A stretch of DNA of 64,000 nucleotides from JADKBO01 sp965230345 (GTDB taxonomy: Bacteria; Bacteroidota; Bacteroidia; Chitinophagales; Saprospiraceae): NCBI GenBank assembly GCA_965230345.1, contig CBDDKR010000001.1, positions 558,001-622,000 of the forward strand, written 5' to 3'. Under the pieces are notes generated by a model, which was given only the letters and a program-made list of their open reading frames with translations, made no database searches and was not told the DNA's origin. Below are positions 34,071 through 41,537 of the stretch, in pieces. The position numbers and the translations under genes are program-made. The number at the start of each line of letters is the position of its first letter. Position 1 is the stretch's first letter.

Positions 34071-35373
34071 AGGCAAGGGACATAGTTTACACTTATAAAG
34101 GGACATAGTTTACACTTTTGGGACGAGCTTTTTTTACTATAAATCGGTAAAAAATGAGTTGGCAAACAAAAAGTGTAATGGATCAAAAATTACTATTTAT
34201 AAAGATGTGGCAAAGTGGAAATTATACGATGACAGGGCTATGCACTCGATTCAATATCTCCCGGACAACTGGTCATAAATTGACCAAGCGATATATTGAA
34301 ATAGGGGAAGCTTCATTTATAGAAAAATCAAGAGCCCCCCACAGCTCTCCGTATCGAACACGTGCAGAAATAGAACAAGTTATAATAAATCTTAGAAAAC
34401 AATATCCAAACTGGGGTGCTAGAAAACTTAAAGTACTACTAGGCAAAGAAATTACGGAGGATAAAATACCTTCAGAAACAACAATCAATGCAATACTAAA
34501 ACGCAATAACCTAGTATCCAATAAACGAAGAAGGAATCCAAAAGAAGGGAAACTATTTCCAAAATTTGACCCTTTAGCTCCTAATGAAATAAGGAGTGCT
34601 GATTATAAAGGGAAGTTTAAATTAGGTAACAAAAGATACTGCTGGCCTTTAACAATATGTGACTCAAATAGCAGATTAATAATAGGAATAGATTGTCATT
34701 ACAAACCAGACTACAACTCAGTGAAACAAAGCTATATCAGGGCCTTTAGGGAATATGGGTTACCAGAATTTATGCACACGGATAATGGCTCTCCCTTTGG
34801 AAGTATACGATCACCGAAGCGATTTTCAAAACTTTGTTATTGGCTTATAGATCAAGGTGTAGTTCCAGTATTTTTAGATCCAGCAAGTCCTCAACAAAAT
34901 GGTAGACATGAAAGAATGCATAAAGACCTAAAAGCTTTTTGTCGACATAAAATAAAAATGACATTGACCAAACAGCAGCTTGTAATGAATGATTTTGTAA
35001 AGGAGTATAATAATATAAGGCCACACGAATCACTGGATATGAAAACACCATCGAGCGTACATGTGAAATCAAACCGCAAGTATCAAGAGAAGAAATCAAG
35101 ATACGAATATCCGCTGCATTATAAAGTGAATAAGGTATGTAAAAATGGAGCATCTAGATGGGGAGCATACAATTGGTTGTGGGTGTCAAGAGCAGCAGCG
35201 GGAAGATACATAGGAGCAGAGGAAATAGGGAACGGCATTTGGAATATATATTACCGCAATGTACTTTTAGGATATATGGATGAAAAATTGATAACTGAGA
35301 AAGAAACATATTTACATATTAACAAAATAAAAGTGTAAACTATGTACCCGAAGAAGTGTAAACCATCTGCCTT
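34071..35373 (+). mobile_element. IS481-family insertion sequence
   Basis: Each end carries two copies of the terminal motif spaced 23 bp apart. On the left, GGGACATAGTTTACACTT lies at 34077 and 34100. On the right, AAGTGTAAAC lies at 35331 and 35354 in inverted orientation. The outermost bases (AGGCAAGGG; CTGCCTT) are roughly inverted. The exact ends and a target duplication could not be fixed. It sits between a cassette head and an unrelated cassette body. Confidence 0.75.
34154..35338 (+). CDS. IS481-family transposase
   Basis: A 394-residue DDE integrase-type transposase. It has an N-terminal helix-turn-helix (YTMTGLCTRFNISRTTGHKL) and a second one (RAEIEQVIINLRKQYPNWGA, TINAILKRNNLV). 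The rve core has Asp in RSADYKGKF, Asp in FMHTDNGSPFGS and Glu in NGRHERMHKDLK. The frame is complete, so the element may be active. The stop codon TAA is inside the right inner terminal repeat. It is the only obvious insertion sequence inside the cassette array proper. Confidence 0.92.
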   Translation: MSWQTKSVMDQKLLFIKMWQSGNYTMTGLCTRFNISRTTGHKLTKRYIEIGEASFIEKSRAPHSSPYRTRAEIEQVIINLRKQYPNWGARKLKVLLGKEITEDKIPSETTINAILKRNNLVSNKRRRNPKEGKLFPKFDPLAPNEIRSADYKGKFKLGNKRYCWPLTICDSNSRLIIGIDCHYKPDYNSVKQSYIRAFREYGLPEFMHTDNGSPFGSIRSPKRFSKLCYWLIDQGVVPVFLDPASPQQNGRHERMHKDLKAFCRHKIKMTLTKQQLVMNDFVKEYNNIRPHESLDMKTPSSVHVKSNRKYQEKKSRYEYPLHYKVNKVCKNGASRWGAYNWLWVSRAAAGRYIGAEEIGNGIWNIYYRNVLLGYMDEKLITEKETYLHINKIKV

Positions 35374-35542
35374 ATAATACATTCGAAACATTTGATTTAC
35401 ACACGTTAAAATGAGATGATTTTATAGTTAATCGTATAGTCGATTTAGGATCGAAGAGAATTTGAGAGCTAGAAGGATTAGAGCAATAAAATTATTATTA
35501 GATACCTTATACTAAAAGAACATTAACAAACAATAAATAATT

Positions 35543-35938
35543 ATGAGTCAGAAAACATCAAGTGCATTTATAATGGCATCATGGGTTGCTTTAGGAACAG
35601 GGGCAATAGGTTATTTAATAGGCCTGTGGCGAGCCGAAATGCTACTAAACGAAAAAGGATATTATTTTACATTATTACTATTTGGATTATTTTCAGTTGT
35701 GTCGTTGCAAAAAAGTGTAAGAGACAGAATGGAAGGGATCAAAGTAACAGATATATACTACAATATTTGTTGGTTTGCAACAATTAGTTCAATAGTACTA
35801 CTTGTGGTTGGATTATGGAATGCGACATTATTACCAAGCGAAAAGGGATTTTATGCATTTGCGTTTTTATTAGCCATGTTTGGTGCTGTAACCGTTCAGA
35901 AAAACACTAGAGATAATTTAGCATTTAAAGAGAATTAG
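35543..35938 (+). CDS. YiaA-like inner-membrane protein (two YiaAB domains)
   Basis: A 131-residue protein with four hydrophobic segments arranged as two similar halves. Each half has a transmembrane helix, the signature LIGLWRAEMLLNEKGYYFT or VVGLWNATLLPSEKGFYAF, a second helix (LLLFGLFSVVSLQKSVRD or FLLAMFGAVTVQKNTRD) and a QKxxRD end. This matches the YiaA/YiaB two-helix domain (PF05360) of inner-membrane proteins of unknown function. It lies 170 bases downstream of the IS481 element. The intervening 35374-35542 contains no gene; its first 40 bases look like the 3' half of a decayed attC. Confidence 0.85.
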   Translation: MSQKTSSAFIMASWVALGTGAIGYLIGLWRAEMLLNEKGYYFTLLLFGLFSVVSLQKSVRDRMEGIKVTDIYYNICWFATISSIVLLVVGLWNATLLPSEKGFYAFAFLLAMFGAVTVQKNTRDNLAFKEN

Positions 35939-35943
35939 TAATC

Positions 35944-36018
35944 GGCTACTAACAATGTGTATCAAATCATAGCATCCAAGACTGGATGCAACGCTTCATA
36001 CACCAACCGTTATGACCC
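35944..36018 (+). other. attC site 39
   Basis: GGCTACTAAC at 35944 does not match the head GTTATGTCTC at 34053. Cut at G36009. The inner part is nearly identical to attC site 21. The mismatch marks a rearrangement around the IS481 element. Confidence 0.92.
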
Positions 36019-36438
36019 ATCGAAGAAAAAACTCAGATTATTAGTTGTGCATAAATGAATTAGTAATTCCGTTTCGTCTTAACCATTATATTTTCGGGGA
36101 CACTTATTAATGTTGAGAATGATTAAGAGTTCAAAAAATGAGCTAAAAGAGGCTCTTAAAAGCAAAAAAGCGAGGAAAAAGTTATAAATTGTGGAACAGA
36201 ATCCAAAGAAAATTGAAAACATAAGAAGCTCGCACAAAGAAGGAAAATCTGGACGAAGAAGGACAAATCAAGAAAGAGATTTTAAACAATTTACTGGTTA
36301 GAGCGCTGCGACTTATGAAGGGCGAAGCCGTGTGTAAACTAAGAGGAAAATCAATAAGTTGTTCATTGCTTTTACTTCAATATTTCACTGCTTCAGAATT
36401 TTAATAAAAGAGTAAACAGATAAAGAAAAATAGGGACG
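36010..36438 (+). repeat. Type B gene-poor cassette body, copy 3
   Basis: The first ~130 bases (CATCGAAGAAAAAACTCAG) differ from copies 1 and 2 but match the truncated copy at 41380. The rest matches copy 1, including the 36-codon basic frame (GTG 36191 to TAG 36301). Confidence 0.75.
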
Positions 36439-36513
36439 GGGTCATAACATGCGCTGATGCGACATAGGTAATAAATATGACAGACGTCGCATAGCGCAAG
36501 ACCGTTCTATATC
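36439..36513 (+). other. attC site 40
   Basis: GGGTCATAAC at 36439 exactly complements head GTTATGACCC at 36009. Cut at G36504. ATGCGCTGATGCGAC subfamily. Confidence 0.94.
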
Positions 36514-36690
36514 ATTCCCCATATTCGACCAACCAAAATCAGTAACCTAAAATACTAATTTCTCCTTGGCAAATTAATTTCCCTCGCTAACGTTCGCTTA
36601 AATAGAGATAGAATTGCATAAGAAATTAAGTAAATTTGTGTAGAAAATGACTATTGATAATCAATGGCTTAGCGAACGTTAGTCAGAATT
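36513..36690 (+). mobile_element. 178 bp dispersed element, copy 3
   Basis: By eye the same sequence as the copies at 7661 and 16782. It starts 9 bases after the cut G of a cassette whose head (GTTCTATATC) matches its own tail, so the element was added to an otherwise ordinary gene cassette. The membrane-protein gene begins 25 bases after its end, so the element could supply upstream sequences for it. Confidence 0.82.
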
Positions 36691-36715
36691 AGATAATTAA
36701 AAAATATCAGACAAT

Positions 36716-37330
36716 ATGAATAAAATAATAAAATATATAACCGTTCTTTTTCTTCTCCTTTTTGCTCGTGGATGTGATTTTTATTCTACATCACTATGGA
36801 TTTTTCAAGAAAACGGTTTAACAGATGAAACTAACCCATTAACCCAATTATTTGGTGTTGGATGGAATGGCTTAATTGTAGTAAATGTCGTAGTAGTTCT
36901 AATAATCGCTTTTTGCTACTATCAATATACATTTAAGTACAAAGTTGAAAGCAAACTAATAGCCAAACCAGAAACCTTTAAAGAATATGCTTCAATATTA
37001 TATTATGGGAAGAAAAATCAATTATGGAAGCTATTGTATAAACTCCCTAAAAATAGAAAAGCAGCAATAGCTCATTCAGGTTATATAGCAATATGGAGTG
37101 TGATATTTGCAAGTTTAATTGTTATGACACACAATCTACTACAATTTTACGATAACAAATTCTATGACGTTTACTTAGAAACAGTTAAATATCCAAAGGT
37201 GCTTTTTTATTCAATTATATTTAGTCCTTTAGTGTTATTAAGTTACAAACTTTATAAGAGTGAATTTGAATTGTATGAACAACTAAGTGAATTACACAGA
37301 ATAAATAACGATATAGAACAATGTACATGA
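36716..37330 (+). CDS. Polytopic membrane protein of unknown function
   Basis: A 204-residue protein with about four transmembrane helices: residues 6-20 (KYITVLFLLLFARGC), 48-68 (WNGLIVVNVVVVLIIAFCYY), 125-140 (YIAIWSVIFASLIVMT) and 160-175 (VLFYSIIFSPLVLLSYKL). The loop between the second and third is basic. The small motif ENGLTDETNPLTQLFGVGWN in the first loop resembles DUF5658-like proteins, but I am not certain. The last three codons and the stop TGA (37328-37330) lie inside the attC. Confidence 0.75.
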   Translation: MNKIIKYITVLFLLLFARGCDFYSTSLWIFQENGLTDETNPLTQLFGVGWNGLIVVNVVVVLIIAFCYYQYTFKYKVESKLIAKPETFKEYASILYYGKKNQLWKLLYKLPKNRKAAIAHSGYIAIWSVIFASLIVMTHNLLQFYDNKFYDVYLETVKYPKVLFYSIIFSPLVLLSYKLYKSEFELYEQLSELHRINNDIEQCT

Positions 37331-37379
37331 CGATCATCCTCCTAACGTCGCACGCCGCATGTACTCACCGTTATCTTTC
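37310..37379 (+). other. attC site 41
   Basis: GATATAGAAC at 37310 exactly complements head GTTCTATATC at 36504. Cut at G37370. Inner arms TGTACATGACG and CGCATGTACTC. Confidence 0.93.
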
Positions 37380-37412
37380 AGATAGAAATACGCTGCCATG
37401 ATTGCCTCGCAC

Positions 37413-37433
37413 GTAAATAATATGTATATTTAC
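37413..37433 (+). promoter_or_regulatory. Operator-promoter of the VapBC-like pair
   Basis: GTAAATA at 37413 and TATTTAC at 37427 form an inverted repeat. The -7 box TATATTTA (37425-37432) lies inside the right arm and a TTG at 37402 is 20 bases upstream, the ideal spacing. The ATG follows at 37449. Confidence 0.55.
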
Positions 37434-37448
37434 ACGTAAAAAAGCATC

Positions 37449-37700
37449 ATGGATAAGAAATTGACATTAAGCTTAAATCAGCAAATAATTGAAAAAGCAA
37501 AAAAGTACGCCAAACATAACGGAACAAGTTTGTCTAGAATGATTGAATCCTACTTTCAATCATTAACAAGCAAATTAGACAAAGAAGAAGACATTCAAAT
37601 TTCACCTTTAGTTGAAAGTTTAAGTGGTGTCGTATTATTACCAGAAAATTTTGACTACAAAAAGGCTCGCACTAAGTATCTCCAGTTAAAGAATAATTAA
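37449..37700 (+). CDS. VapB-like antitoxin (DUF6364-like)
   Basis: An 83-residue protein resembling short ribbon-helix-helix antitoxins: KKLTLSLNQQIIEKAKKYAK, then HNGTSLSRMIESYFQSLT. The C-terminal part (ISPLVESLSGVVLLPENFDY) fits the toxin-binding tail seen in DUF6364 proteins that pair with PIN toxins. It overlaps the toxin start by one base (TAATG). Its N-terminus should bind the inverted repeat over its own promoter. Confidence 0.85.
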   Translation: MDKKLTLSLNQQIIEKAKKYAKHNGTSLSRMIESYFQSLTSKLDKEEDIQISPLVESLSGVVLLPENFDYKKARTKYLQLKNN

Positions 37701-38122
37701 TGAAAGTTTTTATAGACACGAATGTAATAATTGATTTACTCGCTAAACGAGAACCATTTTATGTTGAAAGTCAGAAGATATTTACACTATCAGATACAAA
37801 CAAAATCAAACTAATTATTTCTTCATTAAGCTTCGTGAATACTTATTACATATTGAATGACGTAATGAAACTTAAAGAGGCTCGGTCGATTCTAGGCAAA
37901 TTCAAAGTTCTTGTCCAATCAAATCCTTTAAGTGATAAAATCATTGAACTAGCTTTGAATGATACAAAATTCAAAGATTTTGAAGACGGAATACAGTATT
38001 ATTCAGCGCTTGAATCACAATGTCAATTAATTGTAACTAGAAACCTAAAAGACTTTATAAACTCTAAAATTCCTGTATTTAGCCCTAAGGAGTTCATCGC
38101 CAAAAGAAAATCCGAGAGATAA
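37700..38122 (+). CDS. PIN-domain toxin (VapC-like)
   Basis: A 140-residue PIN-domain protein. The first acidic residues are in MKVFIDTNVIIDLLAKREPF, and the last set is in FKDFEDGIQYYSALESQCQL followed by IVTRNLKDF, which is the four-acid PIN active site. PIN toxins are RNases that cut tRNA or rRNA. It is coupled to the upstream antitoxin and fills its cassette. The stop TAA is in the attC left box. Confidence 0.9.
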   Translation: MKVFIDTNVIIDLLAKREPFYVESQKIFTLSDTNKIKLIISSLSFVNTYYILNDVMKLKEARSILGKFKVLVQSNPLSDKIIELALNDTKFKDFEDGIQYYSALESQCQLIVTRNLKDFINSKIPVFSPKEFIAKRKSER

Positions 38123-38183
38123 CAAGCGATGACCACATCATAGGCTAACGCCTACGCTGGGTATCGCGAGACCGTTGGCAATA
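38114..38183 (+). other. attC site 42
   Basis: GAGAGATAAC at 38114 complements head GTTATCTTTC at 37370 with one mismatch. Cut at G38174. Inner hairpin TAGGC...GCCTA. Confidence 0.92.
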
Positions 38184-38199
38184 ATTAAAATAAATAAAA

Positions 38200-38658
38200 A
38201 TGAAATTCCTACTTAAATTTTTCATCATTTTATTGATGATTCTACCATCCGTAGATTTGTTTTCTCAAAATTTTACTGGAAGCCCAGAAGATCTTGAAAA
38301 AATCTTAAAAAGTAAATCCGACTTCTCACTAAATTATATGAATGGCAATACTGATAAAACAGTGAATAGATATACTTTAGACGCAAAATTATTTCCTGAG
38401 AATAGTGAAATAATCGAGAAGGATTCTATTAAAAAATATTGGACTCCATCTCCCAATTCCAAAATCCTGTTTCATAAAATAACACCCTTAGAAATTACAG
38501 TAAAAAACAATGAAGCGTATGCCTATGGTCTTTATGAGGGTGAAACTGAAATTGCTAATGGTAGTAAAGTCAATTGGAGGGGCAAGTATATGAATATTTG
38601 GAAGAGAATAAATGGAGAATGGAAGGTCTATTTGGAAATTTGGAATAGAAATCCTTGA
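38200..38658 (+). CDS. Exported SnoaL/NTF2-like protein
   Basis: A 152-residue protein with signal peptide (FFIILLMILPSVDLFSQ). The mature part has the NTF2-like pattern of a helical N-terminus followed by beta strands: SLNYMNGNTDKTVNRYTLDA, then ITPLEITVKNNEAYAYGLYE and the closing YMNIWKRINGEWKVYLEIWN typical of SnoaL-like/DUF4440 proteins. Such proteins are small cavity-forming enzymes or binding proteins. It shares a cassette with the ABM-like gene 30 bases downstream. Confidence 0.78.
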   Translation: MKFLLKFFIILLMILPSVDLFSQNFTGSPEDLEKILKSKSDFSLNYMNGNTDKTVNRYTLDAKLFPENSEIIEKDSIKKYWTPSPNSKILFHKITPLEITVKNNEAYAYGLYEGETEIANGSKVNWRGKYMNIWKRINGEWKVYLEIWNRNP

Positions 38659-38688
38659 ATTAATTGCAATTACACTAAAGTTAACTAA

Positions 38689-39021
38689 ATGAAAAACACT
38701 AAAATAATAAGAACTTGGAAAGGTTGGACCAGCATAGAGAATGCAGAAGTTTATGAAAATTTACTTATTAATGAAGTATTTCCAGCTGTAAAGCAAAAGG
38801 GAGTAAAAGGCTTAGAAAAAGTCAGTATTTCTACATTAGAAAAAGAAAGTGAAGTAGAGTTCTTTCTTGTACTTCAATTTGACTCGTTAGATGCTGTTAA
38901 AATGTTTGCAGGAGAAAATTATCATCAAGCATATATACCAGAAAATGCTAAGAGAATATTATCTCGATATGACAAAACAGCTCAACATTTTCACTTAAAA
39001 GAAGAATTGATTCTAAAATAA
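38689..39021 (+). CDS. ABM-like dimeric alpha-beta barrel protein
   Basis: A 110-residue cytoplasmic protein. IIRTWKGWTSIENAEVYENL, EVEFFLVLQFDSLDAVKMFA and NYHQAYIPENAKRILSRYDK fit the ferredoxin-like antibiotic biosynthesis monooxygenase (ABM) fold, including the frequent closing YHVRLYD-like H. Family members are small oxygenases or stress proteins. It is the second gene of a two-gene cassette after the SnoaL-like protein. Confidence 0.75.
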   Translation: MKNTKIIRTWKGWTSIENAEVYENLLINEVFPAVKQKGVKGLEKVSISTLEKESEVEFFLVLQFDSLDAVKMFAGENYHQAYIPENAKRILSRYDKTAQHFHLKEELILK

Positions 39022-39022
39022 C

Positions 39023-39095
39023 TATTGCCAACAATGTGTAAAACGTTCATAGCAGCGTTTAGCCGCTACGCCGTTTACACCAGCCGTTGTGTGCA
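39023..39095 (+). other. attC site 43
   Basis: TATTGCCAAC at 39023 exactly complements head GTTGGCAATA at 38174. Cut at G39086. Inner arms GTGTAAAACG and CGTTTACAC with AGCAGCGTTTAGCCGCT tip. Confidence 0.94.
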
Positions 39096-39114
39096 AGAAA
39101 AAGAAATAAAAAAT

Positions 39115-39179
39115 ATTGGCTCAAAAAACAAAAACATTAGCTCAAATTGGCTCAACCTGATGCTTTTTTCGTAACTTTC
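39115..39179 (+). promoter_or_regulatory. Iterated operator and promoter of the second Fic gene
   Basis: TTGGCTCAA occurs at 39116 and 39147 and TTAGCTCAA at 39137, in the same orientation and 21 and 10 bases apart, so they lie on one DNA face. TAACTTTC at 39172-39179 is a weak TAnnTTTG-like box 4 bases before the ATG at 39184. Confidence 0.5.
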
Positions 39180-39183
39180 GAGT

Positions 39184-40224
39184 ATGAAAGAAAAAGTTCA
39201 TAGTTTTAATTTGAGCCTGAATTGGAAAGTCCTCCGAGCAATTAGCAAAATAGACCGATTTGATGCCTCATGGTCTTCTATTGAAAAGATAGAGGGAAAA
39301 AGTTTAAAACAATTAAAGACAGTTGCCACTATCCAAAGTGTAGGAGCATCTACAAGGATAGAAGGCTCGAAACTCACAGACCAAGATGTTGAAGAACTTC
39401 TTAGCCAAATAGATATTAGCAAAATAGAGGATAGAGATTCTCAAGAGGTTGTTGGATACTTCAACGTTCTTGATTTGATTAGTGATTCATTTTCGGATAT
39501 TGATATTCGTGAAAGTAATATCAAAAATCTGCATAATCTACTTTTAAAATTTAGTGAAAAAGATGTCTGGCATAGAGGAGATTATAAGCAACACACAAAT
39601 GCAGTTCAAGCAACTTTCCCAGACGGAACAAAACAAGTGATTTTTAAGACAACAGAGCCTGGATTTCCGACTGAAATTGCCATGAAATCTCTAATTGAAT
39701 GGTATGCTGAAGAAAAAGAAGTACACCCATTAATTTCATGTGCAGCCTTTGTTTATGATTTTTTAAGCATTCACCCATTCCAAGACGGAAATGGAAGGCT
39801 GAGTAGGCTTTTGACAACATTATTATTATTGAAGTCAAGATATAAGTGGATAGAATACGTCAGTTTTGAACACGAAATAGAAAACAATAAAAAGACATAT
39901 TATCGTGTATTGAGAAGTTGTCAAGCTCAAAGACCCAGTGAAGATATTACCGAATGGATTGACTTCTTTCTTGAATCTTTGATAAACCTCCAGAATAAAC
40001 TCCAAAGCAAATTAGAGTTAAGTGGTTTACAAGGAAATTTATCTCCTAAGGAAAAAGAAATCCTAACGTATATTGGAAATAAAGCAGGAAGTAAATCTGG
40101 AGAAATATCGAAAAACTTGAATATAAGTAAAGCAACACTAAAAAGAGTTTTGAACGATTTGGTAGGAAAAGGATTAATCATAAAACATGGAAAAGGAGCA
40201 GGAACAAACTATTCAACTAAATAG
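39184..40224 (+). CDS. Fic-domain protein (AMPylase) with C-terminal winged helix
   Basis: A 346-residue protein. The Fic loop HPFQDGNGRLSRLLTT is complete. The N-terminal inhibitory motif is STRIEGSKLTDQDVEELL. The C-terminal ~70 residues form a winged helix-turn-helix (LSPKEKEILTYIGNKAGSKS, LNISKATLKRVLNDLVGKG). This architecture is a common bacterial Fic type that may read its own operator. It is clearly distinct from the Fic protein at 33035 in length and C-terminal domain. It is alone in its cassette. Confidence 0.92.
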   Translation: MKEKVHSFNLSLNWKVLRAISKIDRFDASWSSIEKIEGKSLKQLKTVATIQSVGASTRIEGSKLTDQDVEELLSQIDISKIEDRDSQEVVGYFNVLDLISDSFSDIDIRESNIKNLHNLLLKFSEKDVWHRGDYKQHTNAVQATFPDGTKQVIFKTTEPGFPTEIAMKSLIEWYAEEKEVHPLISCAAFVYDFLSIHPFQDGNGRLSRLLTTLLLLKSRYKWIEYVSFEHEIENNKKTYYRVLRSCQAQRPSEDITEWIDFFLESLINLQNKLQSKLELSGLQGNLSPKEKEILTYIGNKAGSKSGEISKNLNISKATLKRVLNDLVGKGLIIKHGKGAGTNYSTK

Positions 40225-40236
40225 AGAAAAAAATCC

Positions 40237-40310
40237 TGCACACAACAAAGGCTAAAATGTCAATAGCCTCCATTCGTCGGCTACTGCATTTAGCCAAACC
40301 GTTATCGATA
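40237..40310 (+). other. attC site 44
   Basis: TGCACACAAC at 40237 exactly complements head GTTGTGTGCA at 39086. Cut at G40301. Inner arms AAGGCTAAAATG and GCATTTAGCC. Confidence 0.94.
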
Positions 40311-40326
40311 AGCAAATAAAAATGAA

Positions 40327-41304
40327 ATGTACATTTTAAAAGAAATACCAGAAGAAGGCACATACGGTGCAAATATCAAGAATAAAATAAATCGAGATGA
40401 TTTCATTGAATTAATGGAAAAATATGATTTGAAATGGAGTTATCAAATGTTTGAATATGCTAAAAATTCTACTGCTAAACATTCAGCATATAAAAGATCA
40501 ATTCAAAATCCAGACGCATTTGCTCGATTCAATTATGATGGTCAAGGAGGAGGAATTAATTTTGAATTACCAAAAAGTTATGCGGGCGAATTCTTTGATC
40601 TATTAACCCAGCTATCAAAAGAAATAAATGGTGTAATTCTAGATGGTCATCATAAACCTATATCAACTCAAATGATTAATGAATTCAAATCAAAAGAATA
40701 TAAAAATCTTAATCTAACCAGATATATAGAAAGGTCATTTGGTGAAAATTCAATTTGGCTTTGTGTGAAAACAGAAAATCAAACTGAACTGATGAACAAA
40801 CTAAAATTACAAGAATCAGATAAAGATAATTTTGTCGACGGAATGGAAAGATCTTATGGAGATGAAGAATTAATGGTTACTAATCCCATAAATGGTTGGA
40901 CAGTAATTCATGGATCAAATCTCATCTATGTTCAATATGAAAACAAACAAGACTATTTAGATACTTCAAACCATCCACAGAAGACAATAGAGTTTATAAC
41001 TCGACTAAGTAGCGATTATAATGAAGTTGGCTTTTTTATGGATGGTGAAAAAAGCAACGCTTATTCAGCATGGTATTCTAAACATGGTCAATTGAAATTT
41101 GGATATATTCAAGATGAACTTAAAAAAGAAGAATTCGGAGATTGTTCAGAAATTAACAAACTACTAATGTCGGACCCAATTTCACTTTCGATAAAATATT
41201 GTGTCGACCCAATAGACTTCATCTACAATAAAGAATCTAGCAAACAAGTAAAAATGACTAAACAAGAATGTTATTTTTCAATATTTGACTTAATGAATAA
41301 ATAA
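40327..41304 (+). CDS. Protein of unknown function (last gene of the array)
   Basis: A 325-residue soluble protein without signal peptide, from ATG 40327. Visible segments include DDFIELMEKYDLKWSYQMFE, NYDGQGGGINFELPKSYAG, NGVILDGHHKPISTQ and GWTVIHGSNLIYVQYENKQD. The WYSKHGQLKFGYIQDEL segment recalls immunity-like or SMI1/KNR4-like proteins, but no diagnostic motif is present. I do not assign a function. It is the only gene of the last complete cassette before the truncated type B copy. Confidence 0.7.
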   Translation: MYILKEIPEEGTYGANIKNKINRDDFIELMEKYDLKWSYQMFEYAKNSTAKHSAYKRSIQNPDAFARFNYDGQGGGINFELPKSYAGEFFDLLTQLSKEINGVILDGHHKPISTQMINEFKSKEYKNLNLTRYIERSFGENSIWLCVKTENQTELMNKLKLQESDKDNFVDGMERSYGDEELMVTNPINGWTVIHGSNLIYVQYENKQDYLDTSNHPQKTIEFITRLSSDYNEVGFFMDGEKSNAYSAWYSKHGQLKFGYIQDELKKEEFGDCSEINKLLMSDPISLSIKYCVDPIDFIYNKESSKQVKMTKQECYFSIFDLMNK

Positions 41305-41311
41305 AAAAGCC

Positions 41312-41388
41312 TATCGATAACACTAGATATCAGATCATATCTCTTCGTTCCTCAGAGAGACGATCGATATCATTATCCGTTATGACCT
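41312..41388 (+). other. attC site 45 (last)
   Basis: TATCGATAAC at 41312 exactly complements head GTTATCGATA at 40301. Cut at G41379. Inner arms CTAGATATCAGATC and GATCGATATCATT. Confidence 0.93.
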
Positions 41389-41484
41389 ATCGAAGAAAAA
41401 AACTCAGATTATAAGCTGTGTATATATGAATTAGTAATTCTGCTTCGCCTTAACCATGAGATTTTCAAGGACGTTTATTCAAAT
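41379..41484 (+). repeat. Type B cassette, truncated copy 4
   Basis: The first ~100 bases (GTTATGACCTATCGAAG) match the copy at 36009. The rest of the cassette, including its attC, is missing at the left end of the IS3-family element, so the array ends here. Confidence 0.75.
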
Positions 41485-41537
41485 TGAAGACTTCCCGGAA
41501 AATACTTCCAGCTAAAAGTTACTAAATTTGAAGTATT

